From positions 62,001 to 126,000 of the forward strand of contig JAEYOK010000010.1 of NCBI GenBank assembly GCA_023411795.1: DNA of 64,000 bases, given 5' to 3'. The stretch's first letter is position 1. Each line of letters opens with the position of its first letter. The position numbers and the translations under genes were made by a program. This DNA comes from Bacillota bacterium. GTDB lineage: Bacteria; Bacillota; Clostridia; DSM-8532. The notes under the pieces are model-generated. The model ran no database searches. It worked only from the letters and a program-made list of their open reading frames with translations, and had not been told where the DNA came from. This document shows positions 1 to 7,519 of this stretch, piece after piece.

Positions 1-1046
1 ATCTTTTCGTTTCTTTTGGCTTGTGTCTTATCAGGGTCATATTTCTCAAATCCTTCAGAGGGAACACCACGATTCTCATGGGCCAGTTCTGAATACCTTA
101 TAAAACAACCGTAGCTTGGGGGAGTCATACCCATGGCATTCAGCAATCTTGTGCAAGCCTTCGAATTCCCTCCCCGATTATTCGTGACATCAATGATTAT
201 TTTTGTTACACCGCTTTCTAAGGCTTTTTTCAGCTTGTTAATCTGCGTTTCAAGATTTTTATTCTCCTCGCATATATTCATATCAATGTAATAAATATCA
301 TCAATCTTTCTTGATGTTATCCCGAAAGTGTAGTTATAGCATTCATATATATCTTTGCTAACAAAACTTATTTTCTTTTTATAGAACGTACCATTTTGAT
401 CAACCGTTAATTCAGCAAATCCGCTGTCAATATCACAGCCTGCTAGATTCAGTACTTCATCATTAAGTGCCCACATACTGTTGTTTAAGTCCTTTGCAGC
501 ATCGTTTTCAGCCACATGATAGTCTTGTACAGTTTCTAAAATTTGGTATAATGGCACTCCTCCAATATGGGTTATGCGGTCCTTTGAAAGGCTTCCGTCC
601 TCATTTATGAGAAATAAGTCTTTTCCGGCCGCGCGACAATTCACATCCAGAAATCGCTTATTGGTATCATTCACTACAAATGTATGCCCATCCTGAAAAA
701 CAGTTAGATATTTTCGAACCAGAAGGATAAATTCATCTTTAGTTGTTTCACTTGTAATCGAATTAATAAACTCCTGTTTCTCCTGTTCATAATCATCACG
801 GATATCGTCTAGTACGAATGCCGGATGTGTTTTTTCAACTACTGATATCAGGTCATAGGCGTCATTAAGATAGATGGGTTCCTTATCCTGAGCAGAATAA
901 TTACTGCTCTCAGTTATTTGCTCCTCAATCTGTATTTCGCTGCTCTCTGTTATCTGTATCTGTCTTTCGCTGCTTTTGTTTGCACAACCTGAATGTATTA
1001 ATATCAAAGCTACAAAAACTAAAATCAGTCGATTTCTTTTTATCAT
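1..1046 (-). CDS. S41-family peptidase-like lipoprotein, partial (C-terminus off the left edge)
   Basis: The frame is open from an ATG at 1046 to the window edge, giving 348 residues with no stop. The N-terminus is a short positive stretch, a hydrophobic run and a cysteine at about residue 21 (IHSGC), so it is probably a secreted lipoprotein, although the lipobox has His rather than Leu/Val at -3. A Glu/Ser-rich linker (about 22-55) follows. The body carries QDGHTF near residue 128 and a D-V-T-N-N-R-G-G-N segment near residue 300, which matches the D-x-R-x-N-x-G-G core of tail-specific (C-terminal processing) S41 peptidases. The catalytic serine region would lie beyond the edge, so activity cannot be judged. 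The gene is divergent from the ABC exporter. The family call rests on the GG motif and overall layout only. Confidence 0.6.
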   Translation of the reverse strand, partial: MIKRNRLILVFVALILIHSGCANKSSERQIQITESSEIQIEEQITESSNYSAQDKEPIYLNDAYDLISVVEKTHPAFVLDDIRDDYEQEKQEFINSITSETTKDEFILLVRKYLTVFQDGHTFVVNDTNKRFLDVNCRAAGKDLFLINEDGSLSKDRITHIGGVPLYQILETVQDYHVAENDAAKDLNNSMWALNDEVLNLAGCDIDSGFAELTVDQNGTFYKKKISFVSKDIYECYNYTFGITSRKIDDIYYIDMNICEENKNLETQINKLKKALESGVTKIIIDVTNNRGGNSKACTRLLNAMGMTPPSYGCFIRYSELAHENRGVPSEGFEKYDPDKTQAKRNEK

Positions 1047-1145
1047 AAGCAGCGACTCCTAACCTGTTCTATTTTTTATATATAATGCCATATATTTTAT
1101 CATAGTTTTTCTATCAAATAAAGTATTTTCCTTAGTAGACACGAA

Positions 1146-1172
1146 TAGACAGCAGAACCGTCCCCCTGTCTA
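1146..1172. repeat. 27-bp REP-like palindromic unit, copy 1
   Basis: The unit has inverted ends TAGACAG / CTGTCTA around a core containing AACCGTCCCC. A second 27-bp unit of the same layout is at 20572-20598 in opposite orientation; read on the same strand, 18 of 27 positions agree, and the terminal differences are compensatory so that both copies keep paired ends. This resembles the intergenic GGGGACGG-type palindromes scattered in clostridial genomes. No transposase is nearby. Confidence 0.6.
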
Positions 1173-1201
1173 CCCCATGTCTTTCCAAAATGTCAAAAGT
1201 A

Positions 1202-1210
1202 TGTTATACT
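1202..1210 (+). promoter_or_regulatory. Extended -10 promoter for the ABC exporter operon
   Basis: TG at 1202-1203, one base, then TATACT at 1205-1210 forms an extended -10. A poor -35 (TTCCAA) lies 16 bases upstream. Transcription would begin near 1217 and leave a leader of roughly 290 nt before the coding start at 1507. Confidence 0.45.
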
Positions 1211-1216
1211 TTATTT

Positions 1217-1506
1217 ATATTAATTCGAAAGATGAGGTGTCTTGATGTCGGTATCATCTGTTATGGTGAGAGTCAACTAAAAATAGTTGCGAAGGAACAC
1301 ATGATGTGGGTAGTACCCGTTTTTTTGTGTACCTTTGAATGACACTACCTAACAGATTGCTTCAAGATTCTCGATGCATGAAGCGTGGCGAGGAGTGATT
1401 GCCGCGCTATTTTCATATCTTGAGATTTTTGCCCGCAGAGCATTCCGCACTTTTTTTGGTGTAGTGTGTCATTTGCGGGTAATTTCTTTTGAAAGGGGAT
1501 TCCGAG
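1217..1506 (+). promoter_or_regulatory. Long structured 5' leader of the ABC exporter operon, candidate riboregulator
   Basis: No gene is seen here but many complementary arms are. CAACTA 1274-1279 pairs with TAGTTG 1284-1289. AATGACAC+TAC (1338-1348) pairs with GTAGTGTGTCATT (1461-1473) with a two-base bulge. Inside this, TCAAGAT 1362-1368 pairs with ATCTTGA 1417-1423 and encloses GCGTGGC 1383-1389 : GCCGCGC 1401-1407. CCCGCA 1432-1437, within the long loop, matches TGCGGG 1474-1479 just outside it, which would form a pseudoknot ending 12 bases before the ribosome binding site. A terminator-like hairpin sits at 1308-1327. It does not match any riboswitch family I can recall. The pairing is read by eye and has not been tested for conservation. 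Confidence 0.45.
1308..1327 (+). terminator. Weak terminator-like hairpin in the leader
   Basis: GGGT-AGT-ACCC is followed by G and seven or more T. The stem is only four base pairs, preceded by CACAT (1298-1302) and ATGTG (1304-1308), which could form a competing hairpin. It may act as an attenuator for the downstream exporter. Confidence 0.3.
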
Positions 1507-2496
1507 TTGAATCACATTATTAGTACAAAACATCTAACAAAAGAGTATAAGCGCTTCACTAAAGAAGCAGGGTTAAAGGGCAGTATTAAAAGCCTTTTTA
1601 ATCGAAAATATGAAACAAAAACTGCCGTTGCGGATTTCAATCTTGAGATTGAGCAAGGTGAGTTTGTCGGTTTGATTGGTCCGAACGGTGCGGGCAAAAC
1701 CACACTTGTTAAAATGTTGACCGGTATCATAGGACCTTCTTCCGGTGAGATTTCTGTGCTTGGTTATTATCCAAACAAGCTTGAAAATGCCTTCAAAAAG
1801 CAATATGCGGTTGTTATGGGCCAAAAGAGCCAGCTAATTTATGATATGACCGCCGCCGACACATTTCTGCTTTTCAAAGAAATGTATGAAATACCGGCAG
1901 AGGTCTATAAACACAATCTCGAAATTTTTACTGATTTGTTTGATTCAAAAGAATATCTAAATATTCAGGTCCGCACACTTTCTCTGGGAGAACGAATGAA
2001 AATGGAACTAATTACTTCTCTTTTGCACAATCCCAAAGTACTGTTTCTTGACGAGCCCACAATAGGTCTTGATGCCCCTGCACAGCGTCAAATCCGCGAG
2101 TTTCTAAAGGAGGTTAATAGTAAATACGGAACAACGATTTTGTTGACTTCCCACTATATGGAGGATATCCGTAACCTTTGTCCGCGAAGCGTAGTTGTCA
2201 GCGAAGGACATAAAGTATATGACGGTAATACTGATGATTTATTTGCTTCCTATCAGACACACAAAAAAATTACCATTCAATTTGGAGATAAAACATTATT
2301 CACTCCACCGGAGAACTGTGAAATTATAGAAATGAATGACCATAAGACTGTTTTCATGACTCCGAAAGAACAAAGTGGACTAATCCTAGAACAAATGATG
2401 CATAATTATCACCTTCAAGATATTTCTGTAGAAGAAGAAGATATTAGTGTTGTTGTGGAAAAAATCTACCGCAATAAGATGGGAGCAAATGTATGA
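1507..2496 (+). CDS. ABC exporter ATP-binding subunit
   Basis: Cytoplasmic ATPase that would power the two membrane proteins encoded directly after it. With the TTG start at 1507 it has 329 residues. Walker A GPNGAGKTT is at about 58-66, the signature L-S-L-G-E at about 158, and Walker B VLFLDEP at about 178, followed by a switch histidine in TSHYMED. The C-terminal 90 residues are the extra domain usual in ABC-2 drug or polysaccharide exporter ATPases. I chose TTG 1507 because AAAGGGG (1492-1498) lies eight bases upstream; an in-frame TTG at 1489 has no such site. The stop overlaps the next start in ATGA, so the three genes are translationally coupled. The substrate is unknown. Confidence 0.88.
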   Translation: MNHIISTKHLTKEYKRFTKEAGLKGSIKSLFNRKYETKTAVADFNLEIEQGEFVGLIGPNGAGKTTLVKMLTGIIGPSSGEISVLGYYPNKLENAFKKQYAVVMGQKSQLIYDMTAADTFLLFKEMYEIPAEVYKHNLEIFTDLFDSKEYLNIQVRTLSLGERMKMELITSLLHNPKVLFLDEPTIGLDAPAQRQIREFLKEVNSKYGTTILLTSHYMEDIRNLCPRSVVVSEGHKVYDGNTDDLFASYQTHKKITIQFGDKTLFTPPENCEIIEMNDHKTVFMTPKEQSGLILEQMMHNYHLQDISVEEEDISVVVEKIYRNKMGANV

Positions 2497-3290
2497 GAAA
2501 ATATCTTGAAGTATTTAAATGGAGCTTCAAAATGCAATTCGTCTGGCGGTTTGACGTAGCCATGACCATGGTTGCTACCATTGGCCGAATCCTAGCCGCA
2601 TGGATTTTATGGAGTGCAGTTTTTACAGGGAGAGATGTTGTGAGCGGATTTACGTTTCACTCCATGCTGTCTTACTACCTCGTGAGTTCATTTCTGACAT
2701 CACTGGATATGTCCCCTAAAATCAGCGGCGAGGTATCTTATCTGATTAAAGACGGTGGGTTTTCCAAACATATGGTTACACCAATGAATCCATTTGGTTA
2801 TTTCACCTATATGATAGCCGGGGAAGCAACTTTTCACCTTGGTTTTAGCATACTAGCCACTATAATTTCTACAATTTTGTTCAAAATCAATATCACATTT
2901 GCCCCAGATATGGGACGGATAATACTCGGAAGTGTAATAGTTTTATTAGGGCTTTTGTTTATGGCAGGATATCATTACTTCATTGGTATATTAGCATTTA
3001 AGTTTGTTGATATAGATTTTTTCCTGCATATACAGGGGGCAATTCTTGCTTTTTCAACCGGATCTCTTGTACCTCTTTCGCTTCTGCCCGACGTGGCTAT
3101 TAATATACTCCGTTTTTTACCGTTCACCCATATTGTTTATACACCCGCAATGCTATTAACCGGACAAATTGACATTATTGAAGGATTTTTCGCATTGGTT
3201 GTTCTGCTTGTTTGGGTATCAGTAATGATATTTATAGGGCAACTCACCTATAAAAGATTGCGAATTCGTTATGAGGGGGTGGGAATATGA
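2493..3290 (+). CDS. ABC-2 type permease subunit 1
   Basis: A 265-residue membrane protein with about six hydrophobic segments and a positively charged N-terminus (MRKYLEVFKWSFKMQ), typical of the ABC-2 permease group found as a pair with a drug-exporter-like ATPase. The start overlaps the ATPase stop by four bases (ATGA), and its own stop overlaps the next gene the same way. The two permeases are related in layout but not in close sequence, so a heterodimeric channel is likely. No binding domain or substrate signature is present. It is probably an exporter of a hydrophobic or peptide substrate, inferred only from the family. Confidence 0.8.
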   Translation: MRKYLEVFKWSFKMQFVWRFDVAMTMVATIGRILAAWILWSAVFTGRDVVSGFTFHSMLSYYLVSSFLTSLDMSPKISGEVSYLIKDGGFSKHMVTPMNPFGYFTYMIAGEATFHLGFSILATIISTILFKINITFAPDMGRIILGSVIVLLGLLFMAGYHYFIGILAFKFVDIDFFLHIQGAILAFSTGSLVPLSLLPDVAINILRFLPFTHIVYTPAMLLTGQIDIIEGFFALVVLLVWVSVMIFIGQLTYKRLRIRYEGVGI

Positions 3291-4078
3291 AAAGAAACTT
3301 ACGGTTCATTCTAATGTTGATAAAATTCAAGTTTACTCGCATGATGGCGTTTAGATTCAGCTTTTTTGGGGCGTTTTTTGCGGATGGCACCTTGTTTCTC
3401 ATTCAACTTCTTACATTTGATACAATCTATTCACAGGTAGACAGCATCGGCGGATGGGAACGAGGGCAGATGATTATATTTGTGGGTACATTTTCTATCA
3501 TAAACGCTCTCAACATGCTTATTTACTTTTTTGGTATAGTTGATATTCCAGGAAAAATCAAGCGCGGCGACATTGACCAGTACTTGACAAAGCCCATAAG
3601 TCCGCTTTTACGTCTGACATTTGAAAACGTGAATGTAGGCTCCATTCCATTGGTAATAATGAGCATCTTAATTGTATGCTATGGGGTATCTGTTTCGGGT
3701 ATTCAAGTGTCATTTTTATTGGGACTGGGTTATGCTGTGTTTGTTGTTCTTATGACGTTGCTTTGGTATGACATGGAAGTGATAATCCGCACTATACCGT
3801 TTTTTGTGATTTCAGCAAACAGTATCATGCGTCTTGAAGATCAAATGCTCGAGCTTAACTTCAAAGTACCGGGTGTATTGTACAAAGGCGTGTTTAAGCT
3901 AATTTTTTATTTCATCCTGCCATATGGTATTATGTCCACTGTTCCAACGCAGTTAATCACTAGCACAATCGATGGACTTAGTATTTGCATTGCCCTTGCT
4001 ACGGTTGTGTTTTTTACAATATTTGCTCTTTGGTTCTGGAAATTAGGGCTAAAACATTACAAGAGCGCAAGTAGTTAA
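3287..4078 (+). CDS. ABC-2 type permease subunit 2
   Basis: A 263-residue, roughly six-segment membrane protein of the ABC-2/DUF990-like type. The cytoplasmic loop KIKRGDIDQYLTKPISPLLRL (about residues 91-111) is the family's characteristic region, in which a permease of this kind carries D-x-x-L-x-x-P. It completes the exporter with the ATPase and first permease; all three overlap by four bases. The gene ends seven bases from the convergent gene at 4086 and no clear hairpin separates them. The substrate is unknown. Confidence 0.8.
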   Translation: MKRNLRFILMLIKFKFTRMMAFRFSFFGAFFADGTLFLIQLLTFDTIYSQVDSIGGWERGQMIIFVGTFSIINALNMLIYFFGIVDIPGKIKRGDIDQYLTKPISPLLRLTFENVNVGSIPLVIMSILIVCYGVSVSGIQVSFLLGLGYAVFVVLMTLLWYDMEVIIRTIPFFVISANSIMRLEDQMLELNFKVPGVLYKGVFKLIFYFILPYGIMSTVPTQLITSTIDGLSICIALATVVFFTIFALWFWKLGLKHYKSASS

Positions 4079-4085
4079 AATTATA

Positions 4086-4850
4086 CTATGAAAGTACTCC
4101 ATAATAAGGGGAAGGTAATGTTTTTTTATATATAAAGGCATTGCCTTTCTTCCCTACACGCTCTACAGCGTTTACATAGTGTAGGATATTCAAAGCTGTT
4201 TGTGCGGTTCTAAGACTAAGCCCGGAAGCTAATCTATAGTCTTTCGCGGTAAATTCATCGGGTAAGTTTTTTGGAATTAACTTATGAAAATCCCTTAAGC
4301 TATTAATATGTACCTCGTCAATTATATCTGTGGGAATCCTCTCATAACGCGATGACCCTTTTTTCCTGTCCTCGCTCCATCCATTGAGATATCTATATTC
4401 TGTAATATCAAGCATCACTATCAAAATTCTTAAATTCTCATGAGTAAGAAGCGGCTTTATCCAGTATAATTCCTGGAATATCTGATAGGGTGTGCCTGTT
4501 TTTGGGCTTTTGCGCTTTTTTGTTGTCTCGCCTGTACTCTGATCCAGCCAAATTAAATATTTTGTTCTTGGTATAGGATAAACAACGGTAACAGTGGTTA
4601 AGGCTAGAAAGCTCTCTAGCTTTTTACGCAGTTTATTGAAGTTTGCAGTTTGAATTTCGATAATACCGTTTTCTCCAACTATGTCGGCTACAAAATTGCC
4701 TAGTTTAACTTCATGACTATCTGAATATGGCTCATAATAGTTTTTGAGAATCGCATGCAAGGTTTTTTCGCCAAGGGTACCTATACCGCTTCTGGTACGC
4801 TCATTATTAATTATTTTGTTACATGCCTCAAAAAACCTTTGTCTATCCAT
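4086..4850 (-). CDS. Uncharacterised protein with nuclease-like core and C-terminal winged helix
   Basis: I do not recognise a named family. The 254-residue protein has two parts. The N-terminal 80 residues contain GEKTLH (E28), VADIV (D56) and EIQT (E65-x-Q67), the spacing E...D...E-x-Q expected of a PD-(D/E)XK nuclease fold. The last 60 residues (FTAKDYRLASGLSLRTAQTALNILHYVNAVERVGKKGN) look like a winged helix-turn-helix. The middle (about 85-180) is basic and aromatic. It sits just downstream of sigF on the same strand, 53 bases away, with an inverted repeat spanning its ribosome binding site. It may be a DNA-binding regulator built on an old nuclease fold, or an active nuclease; the sequence cannot decide. 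Confidence 0.55.
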   Translation of the reverse strand: MDRQRFFEACNKIINNERTRSGIGTLGEKTLHAILKNYYEPYSDSHEVKLGNFVADIVGENGIIEIQTANFNKLRKKLESFLALTTVTVVYPIPRTKYLIWLDQSTGETTKKRKSPKTGTPYQIFQELYWIKPLLTHENLRILIVMLDITEYRYLNGWSEDRKKGSSRYERIPTDIIDEVHINSLRDFHKLIPKNLPDEFTAKDYRLASGLSLRTAQTALNILHYVNAVERVGKKGNAFIYKKTLPSPYYGVLS

Positions 4851-4853
4851 ATA

Positions 4854-4890
4854 TACAATAAAGAACCCTTCTTATTTGTACTTTATTGTA
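4854..4890 (-). promoter_or_regulatory. 10-bp perfect inverted repeat around the ribosome binding site of the winged-helix gene
   Basis: TACAATAAAG (4854-4863) and CTTTATTGTA (4881-4890) are perfect inverse complements separated by 17 bases. On the minus strand the GAAGGG-like ribosome binding site lies in the spacer and the ATG follows four bases later. It could be a protein operator, an RNA hairpin presenting the ribosome binding site, or part of the sigF terminator. Confidence 0.45.
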
Positions 4891-4903
4891 ACATATAAGT
4901 TGA

Positions 4904-5638
4904 CTAATTTAGTTTGCTTTTTAAAAGATCAAGAATTTTCTTCTCCAATCTGGACACTTGAACTTGAGAAATTCCAAGCTTTTTAGCCACACTCTGCTGC
5001 GTTTGACCAGAATAGTATCTCATCCAGATAAGATTTTTCTCCCTGATAGACAGCTGTTTAAGCGCACTATACAATGATATTCTTTCAACCGTATCAGATT
5101 CATTATGATTTTCTTCTGAGGTTATTCTGTCTATCAGGCGGTTTTCAGACCCGTCATCATCCTCATACTCTCTGAACAAGGATTCAGGCGTACGAGATGC
5201 TTCCATAGCGTGAACCACATTCTCAGGTTCTTCTCCCAGAGCTTCAGCCAACTCATTTATACTAGGTGGTCTTCCTAGATTCTGCTCAAGCTTTTCGCTT
5301 ATATCCCTTGCTTTTAGCGAGAGTTCCTTAAGACTCCTGCTGACCTTGATAACTCCATCATCTCTGAAATAGCGACGGATTTCACCCAAAATCATTGGGA
5401 CAGCATAAGTTGAGAATCGAACATTAAAAGACGGATCAAACTTATCCACTGCTTTAATAAGTCCAATACATCCAATTTGAAATAGGTCCTCTGTTTCAAC
5501 ATTACGATTCCGGAACCTTCGTATGACACTCCAGACCAAACCTGTGTTTTTATCGATAATCATATCACGGGCTTTTGTATCTCCATTTTGAGCCTTTAAA
5601 ATAAGGTCCAATTGGGATTCATCGTTTAGGTTGTTCAT
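4904..5638 (-). CDS. sigF: RNA polymerase sporulation sigma factor sigma-F
   Basis: The forespore-specific sigma factor, 244 residues, of normal family length. Region 2 (about 35-105) contains the core-binding DLFQIGCIGLIKAVDKFDPS and the FSTYAVPMILGEIRRYFRD segment; region 3 follows, and region 4 ends in the helix-turn-helix QQSVAKKLGISQVQVSRLEKKIL. It is the last gene of the spoIIA operon, directly after spoIIAB. The start lies six bases after the spoIIAB stop, with AGGTAGG inside the end of spoIIAB as ribosome binding site, so its synthesis is coupled to that of its anti-sigma factor. Established knowledge: SpoIIAB holds sigma-F inactive until SpoIIAA releases it in the forespore. Confidence 0.97.
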   Translation of the reverse strand: MNNLNDESQLDLILKAQNGDTKARDMIIDKNTGLVWSVIRRFRNRNVETEDLFQIGCIGLIKAVDKFDPSFNVRFSTYAVPMILGEIRRYFRDDGVIKVSRSLKELSLKARDISEKLEQNLGRPPSINELAEALGEEPENVVHAMEASRTPESLFREYEDDDGSENRLIDRITSEENHNESDTVERISLYSALKQLSIREKNLIWMRYYSGQTQQSVAKKLGISQVQVSRLEKKILDLLKSKLN

Positions 5639-5644
5639 ATAAGC

Positions 5645-6079
5645 CTACCTATACACTAACTGTTTAGTCATTCGAATTTTTGTACCTCTTCCGGGTACTG
5701 AGTCAACTTCCAGGCTATCCATAAAGGTTTCCATTACAGTAAATCCCATCCCTGAACGCTCAAGATCGGGACGTGATGTGTAAAGAGGTGTTTTGGCCCG
5801 TTCAATATCGGAAATGCCTTTCCCGAAATCCTCGATTATAATCTCTACGTAATCCTGAAAAAGGATGCATTCCATAGTGATTACTCCATCTTTTTCTTCA
5901 TAGCCGTGAATAACTGAATTAGTCACAGCCTCGGATACGGCGGTTCTTATATCAGCCAGAATATCAATTGAAGGGTCTGCCTGGGCTACAAAAGATGCTG
6001 CCACAACACGTGCAAAAGCCTCATTGGCCGATTTACTTAAAAACTCGGTTTTCATTTTGTTTACTGGTTGCATAATCAT
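5645..6079 (-). CDS. spoIIAB: Anti-sigma F factor and serine kinase SpoIIAB
   Basis: A 144-residue GHKL-fold protein that binds sigma-F and phosphorylates SpoIIAA. The N box EAVTNSVIHGY (about 48-58), the D-F-G-K-G-I ATP-lid motif (about 93-98) and GMGFTVMETFMDS (about 119-131) are all present, so it should be catalytically intact. The ATG at 6079 follows GAGAGG; an internal ATG two codons later is possible. It is the middle gene of the operon, 32 bases after spoIIAA. Confidence 0.96.
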   Translation of the reverse strand: MIMQPVNKMKTEFLSKSANEAFARVVAASFVAQADPSIDILADIRTAVSEAVTNSVIHGYEEKDGVITMECILFQDYVEIIIEDFGKGISDIERAKTPLYTSRPDLERSGMGFTVMETFMDSLEVDSVPGRGTKIRMTKQLVYR

Positions 6080-6111
6080 TAACCTCTCAATACTAAGACT
6101 CTATATTTATC

Positions 6112-6429
6112 TCAGGCATCCATTTTTATCAAATTATCTACATTAGACATTTTTAACATCTTTCTTATCTCAGGTCTTGGATTTCTTATACTCATTTTCC
6201 CGCCTACACTTGAAACCTTTTGCATCCTCCCCATAATCAATCCGATTCCTGCACTATCCATGAAAGTCACACGGGATAAATCCATTATCAAATCTTTAAC
6301 AGGTTCAATGATAAATTTACTGTCAATTCTCTCTCGTAATATCCTTGATGTATGATGATCAATCTCTCCCTCAACTATTGCAATGAGTGCTATCCCGTCC
6401 CTTTTAAATCTTACATCCATCTGCTTCAC
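6112..6429 (-). CDS. spoIIAA: Anti-anti-sigma F factor SpoIIAA
   Basis: A 105-residue single STAS domain. The phosphorylation site is in TFMDSAGIGLI, with the serine at about residue 59, as in the family. Unphosphorylated SpoIIAA binds SpoIIAB and frees sigma-F; SpoIIAB phosphorylates the serine and the phosphatase SpoIIE, not in this window, removes the phosphate. It is the first gene of the operon, preceded by AGAGGTG and by a candidate sigma-H promoter. Confidence 0.96.
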   Translation of the reverse strand: MKQMDVRFKRDGIALIAIVEGEIDHHTSRILRERIDSKFIIEPVKDLIMDLSRVTFMDSAGIGLIMGRMQKVSSVGGKMSIRNPRPEIRKMLKMSNVDNLIKMDA

Positions 6430-6446
6430 CTCTGCTTCCCTTTAAA

Positions 6447-6477
6447 ATAGAATTTCTTTATTTCCCGCATCAATCCT
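6447..6477 (-). promoter_or_regulatory. Candidate sigma-H promoter of the spoIIA operon
   Basis: On the minus strand AGGATT (6477-6472) and GAAAT (6456-6452) are separated by 15 bases, close to the sigma-H pattern AGGA-N-GAAT known upstream of spoIIA in Bacillus. It lies about 25-50 bases before the spoIIAA start. One base of the -10 differs from consensus. Confidence 0.4.
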
Positions 6478-6728
6478 TTATTTGAAACAAAATAAATAAA
6501 AATAGTATCCCTTCGGTGTAATCATCTCATAACTAGGTTTATATATAATTTAACATTATTTACTGGTTGATACATTCATGTAGTATCATTTACAATGGAG
6601 GAGCCCAAGGAACACTGAACTATTTTATGGAGCGGTATATCGTGTATCTGTCGGAGGTCTGTGGCGTGGGTATACCCCTTTATTGACACGTTGGTGTACA
6701 TTACCAACGATAGAGAAAGGAGATTAAC
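6478..6728 (+). other. Intergenic region between spoIIA and the NlpC/P60 gene
   Basis: No gene is seen. TGATAC / GTATCA (about 6568-6588) form a short inverted repeat. The stretch from about 6600 appears to be a leader for the hydrolase at 6729: a 10-bp palindrome GGGTATACCC at 6668-6677 and a hairpin CGTTGGT / ACCAACG at 6689-6709, ahead of a GAGAAAGGAG ribosome binding site. AAGGAACAC and GTGGGTA-ACCC words also occur in the leader at 1290-1318. I recognise no known riboswitch. Confidence 0.35.
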
Positions 6729-7457
6729 ATGAAAAAGTATATTATAACCGGAGCATCTGCTCTTGTTTTATTATTTACGATAAAAGGCATAAATCATAAT
6801 ATACAGACCTCTGCCCTGCAAAACCAGGATACATTAGTGAAAAAGACACAATCTATGGATACATTGGAGCAGCCTTCACAGCCTACTCCTGAAGTTTCCG
6901 AGGCAACGCCTTTGGCGACACCCAATGCTACGCCTTCGCCTACACCAAAGGCGACGCCCAAGGCAACACCCAAAGCGACACCCAAAGCGACACCAAAAGC
7001 TACACCTAAGGCGACACCGAAGGCAACGCAAACAACTACCCCTAAAGCTACGCCAAAGGCAACTTCTACTCCAAAAGCGCCATCCGGTACCGCTTCAGCA
7101 ATTATAGCCACAGCAAAGACTTATATCGGAGTTCCATATGTTTGGGGAGGAACATCGCCAAGCGGTTTTGATTGTTCAGGATTCATTAATTATGTTTATA
7201 ATAAACATGGAATCAGCCTTCCAAGGGTAACCTCTGATCAGTTCAATGTCGGAACCAGTGTTTCAAAGAGTAATCTGATACCGGGTGATTTGGTATTCTT
7301 CGAAACCTATAAGCCAGGAGCCTCCCATGTTGGTATTTATATCGGTAACAATCAGTTTATACATGCCAGTTCCGGAGGCGGGAAGGTTATGATATCGAAT
7401 CTTACATCAACCTATTACACCCAGCACTACTATGGGGCAAGAAGAGTATTAAAATAA
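6729..7457 (+). CDS. Secreted NlpC/P60 peptidoglycan endopeptidase with Thr-Pro-Lys-Ala linker
   Basis: A 242-residue exported cell wall hydrolase. Residues 1-30 form a signal peptide or anchor (MKKYIITGASALVLLFTIKG). A linker follows (about 50-117) dominated by TPKA repeats. The catalytic NlpC/P60 domain (about 120-242) has cysteine 149 in FDCSG, His200 in SHVGIY and His212 in FIHAS, so the Cys-His-His triad is complete. Such enzymes cut the D-Glu to diaminopimelate bond of peptides in peptidoglycan. It stands alone between spoIIA and whiA, facing whiA, with a shared terminator after it. Lys every four residues makes the linker strongly basic, which could bind wall polymers; that is inference. 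Confidence 0.9.
   Translation: MKKYIITGASALVLLFTIKGINHNIQTSALQNQDTLVKKTQSMDTLEQPSQPTPEVSEATPLATPNATPSPTPKATPKATPKATPKATPKATPKATPKATQTTTPKATPKATSTPKAPSGTASAIIATAKTYIGVPYVWGGTSPSGFDCSGFINYVYNKHGISLPRVTSDQFNVGTSVSKSNLIPGDLVFFETYKPGASHVGIYIGNNQFIHASSGGGKVMISNLTSTYYTQHYYGARRVLK
6942..7064 (+). repeat. Tandem 12-bp repeat coding Thr-Pro-Lys-Ala
   Basis: About ten units of a 12-bp sequence (ACNCCNAARGCN) lie in the linker of the NlpC/P60 gene, codons 72-112, interrupted once by QTTT. Units differ at third positions, so the array is not freshly duplicated. Length variation between strains is likely. Confidence 0.8.
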
Positions 7458-7462
7458 CTAAA

Positions 7463-7503
7463 TAAAGCTCCTCTATGGATTTTGTCCATATAGAGGGGCT
7501 TTA
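7463..7503. terminator. Bidirectional terminator between the NlpC/P60 gene and whiA
   Basis: Arms TAAAGCTCCTCTATGGA and TCCATATAGAGGGGCTTTA, almost fully complementary over 17 positions, with loop TTTTG. T-rich tracts leave the stem on both strands, and the flanking genes converge on it. Confidence 0.85.
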
Positions 7504-7519
7504 CTGTTGTAAAACTTAA

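Noticed and set aside
6590..6728. Leader of the NlpC/P60 gene as a c-di-AMP (ydaO) riboswitch, which often controls such hydrolases
   Set aside because: The conserved ydaO sequence blocks are not present. Only simple palindromes are seen.
6942..7064. Tandem 12-bp array considered as a CRISPR or other non-coding repeat
   Set aside because: The array is in frame within the NlpC/P60 gene and encodes TPKA. There are no spacers and the variation is mostly at third positions.
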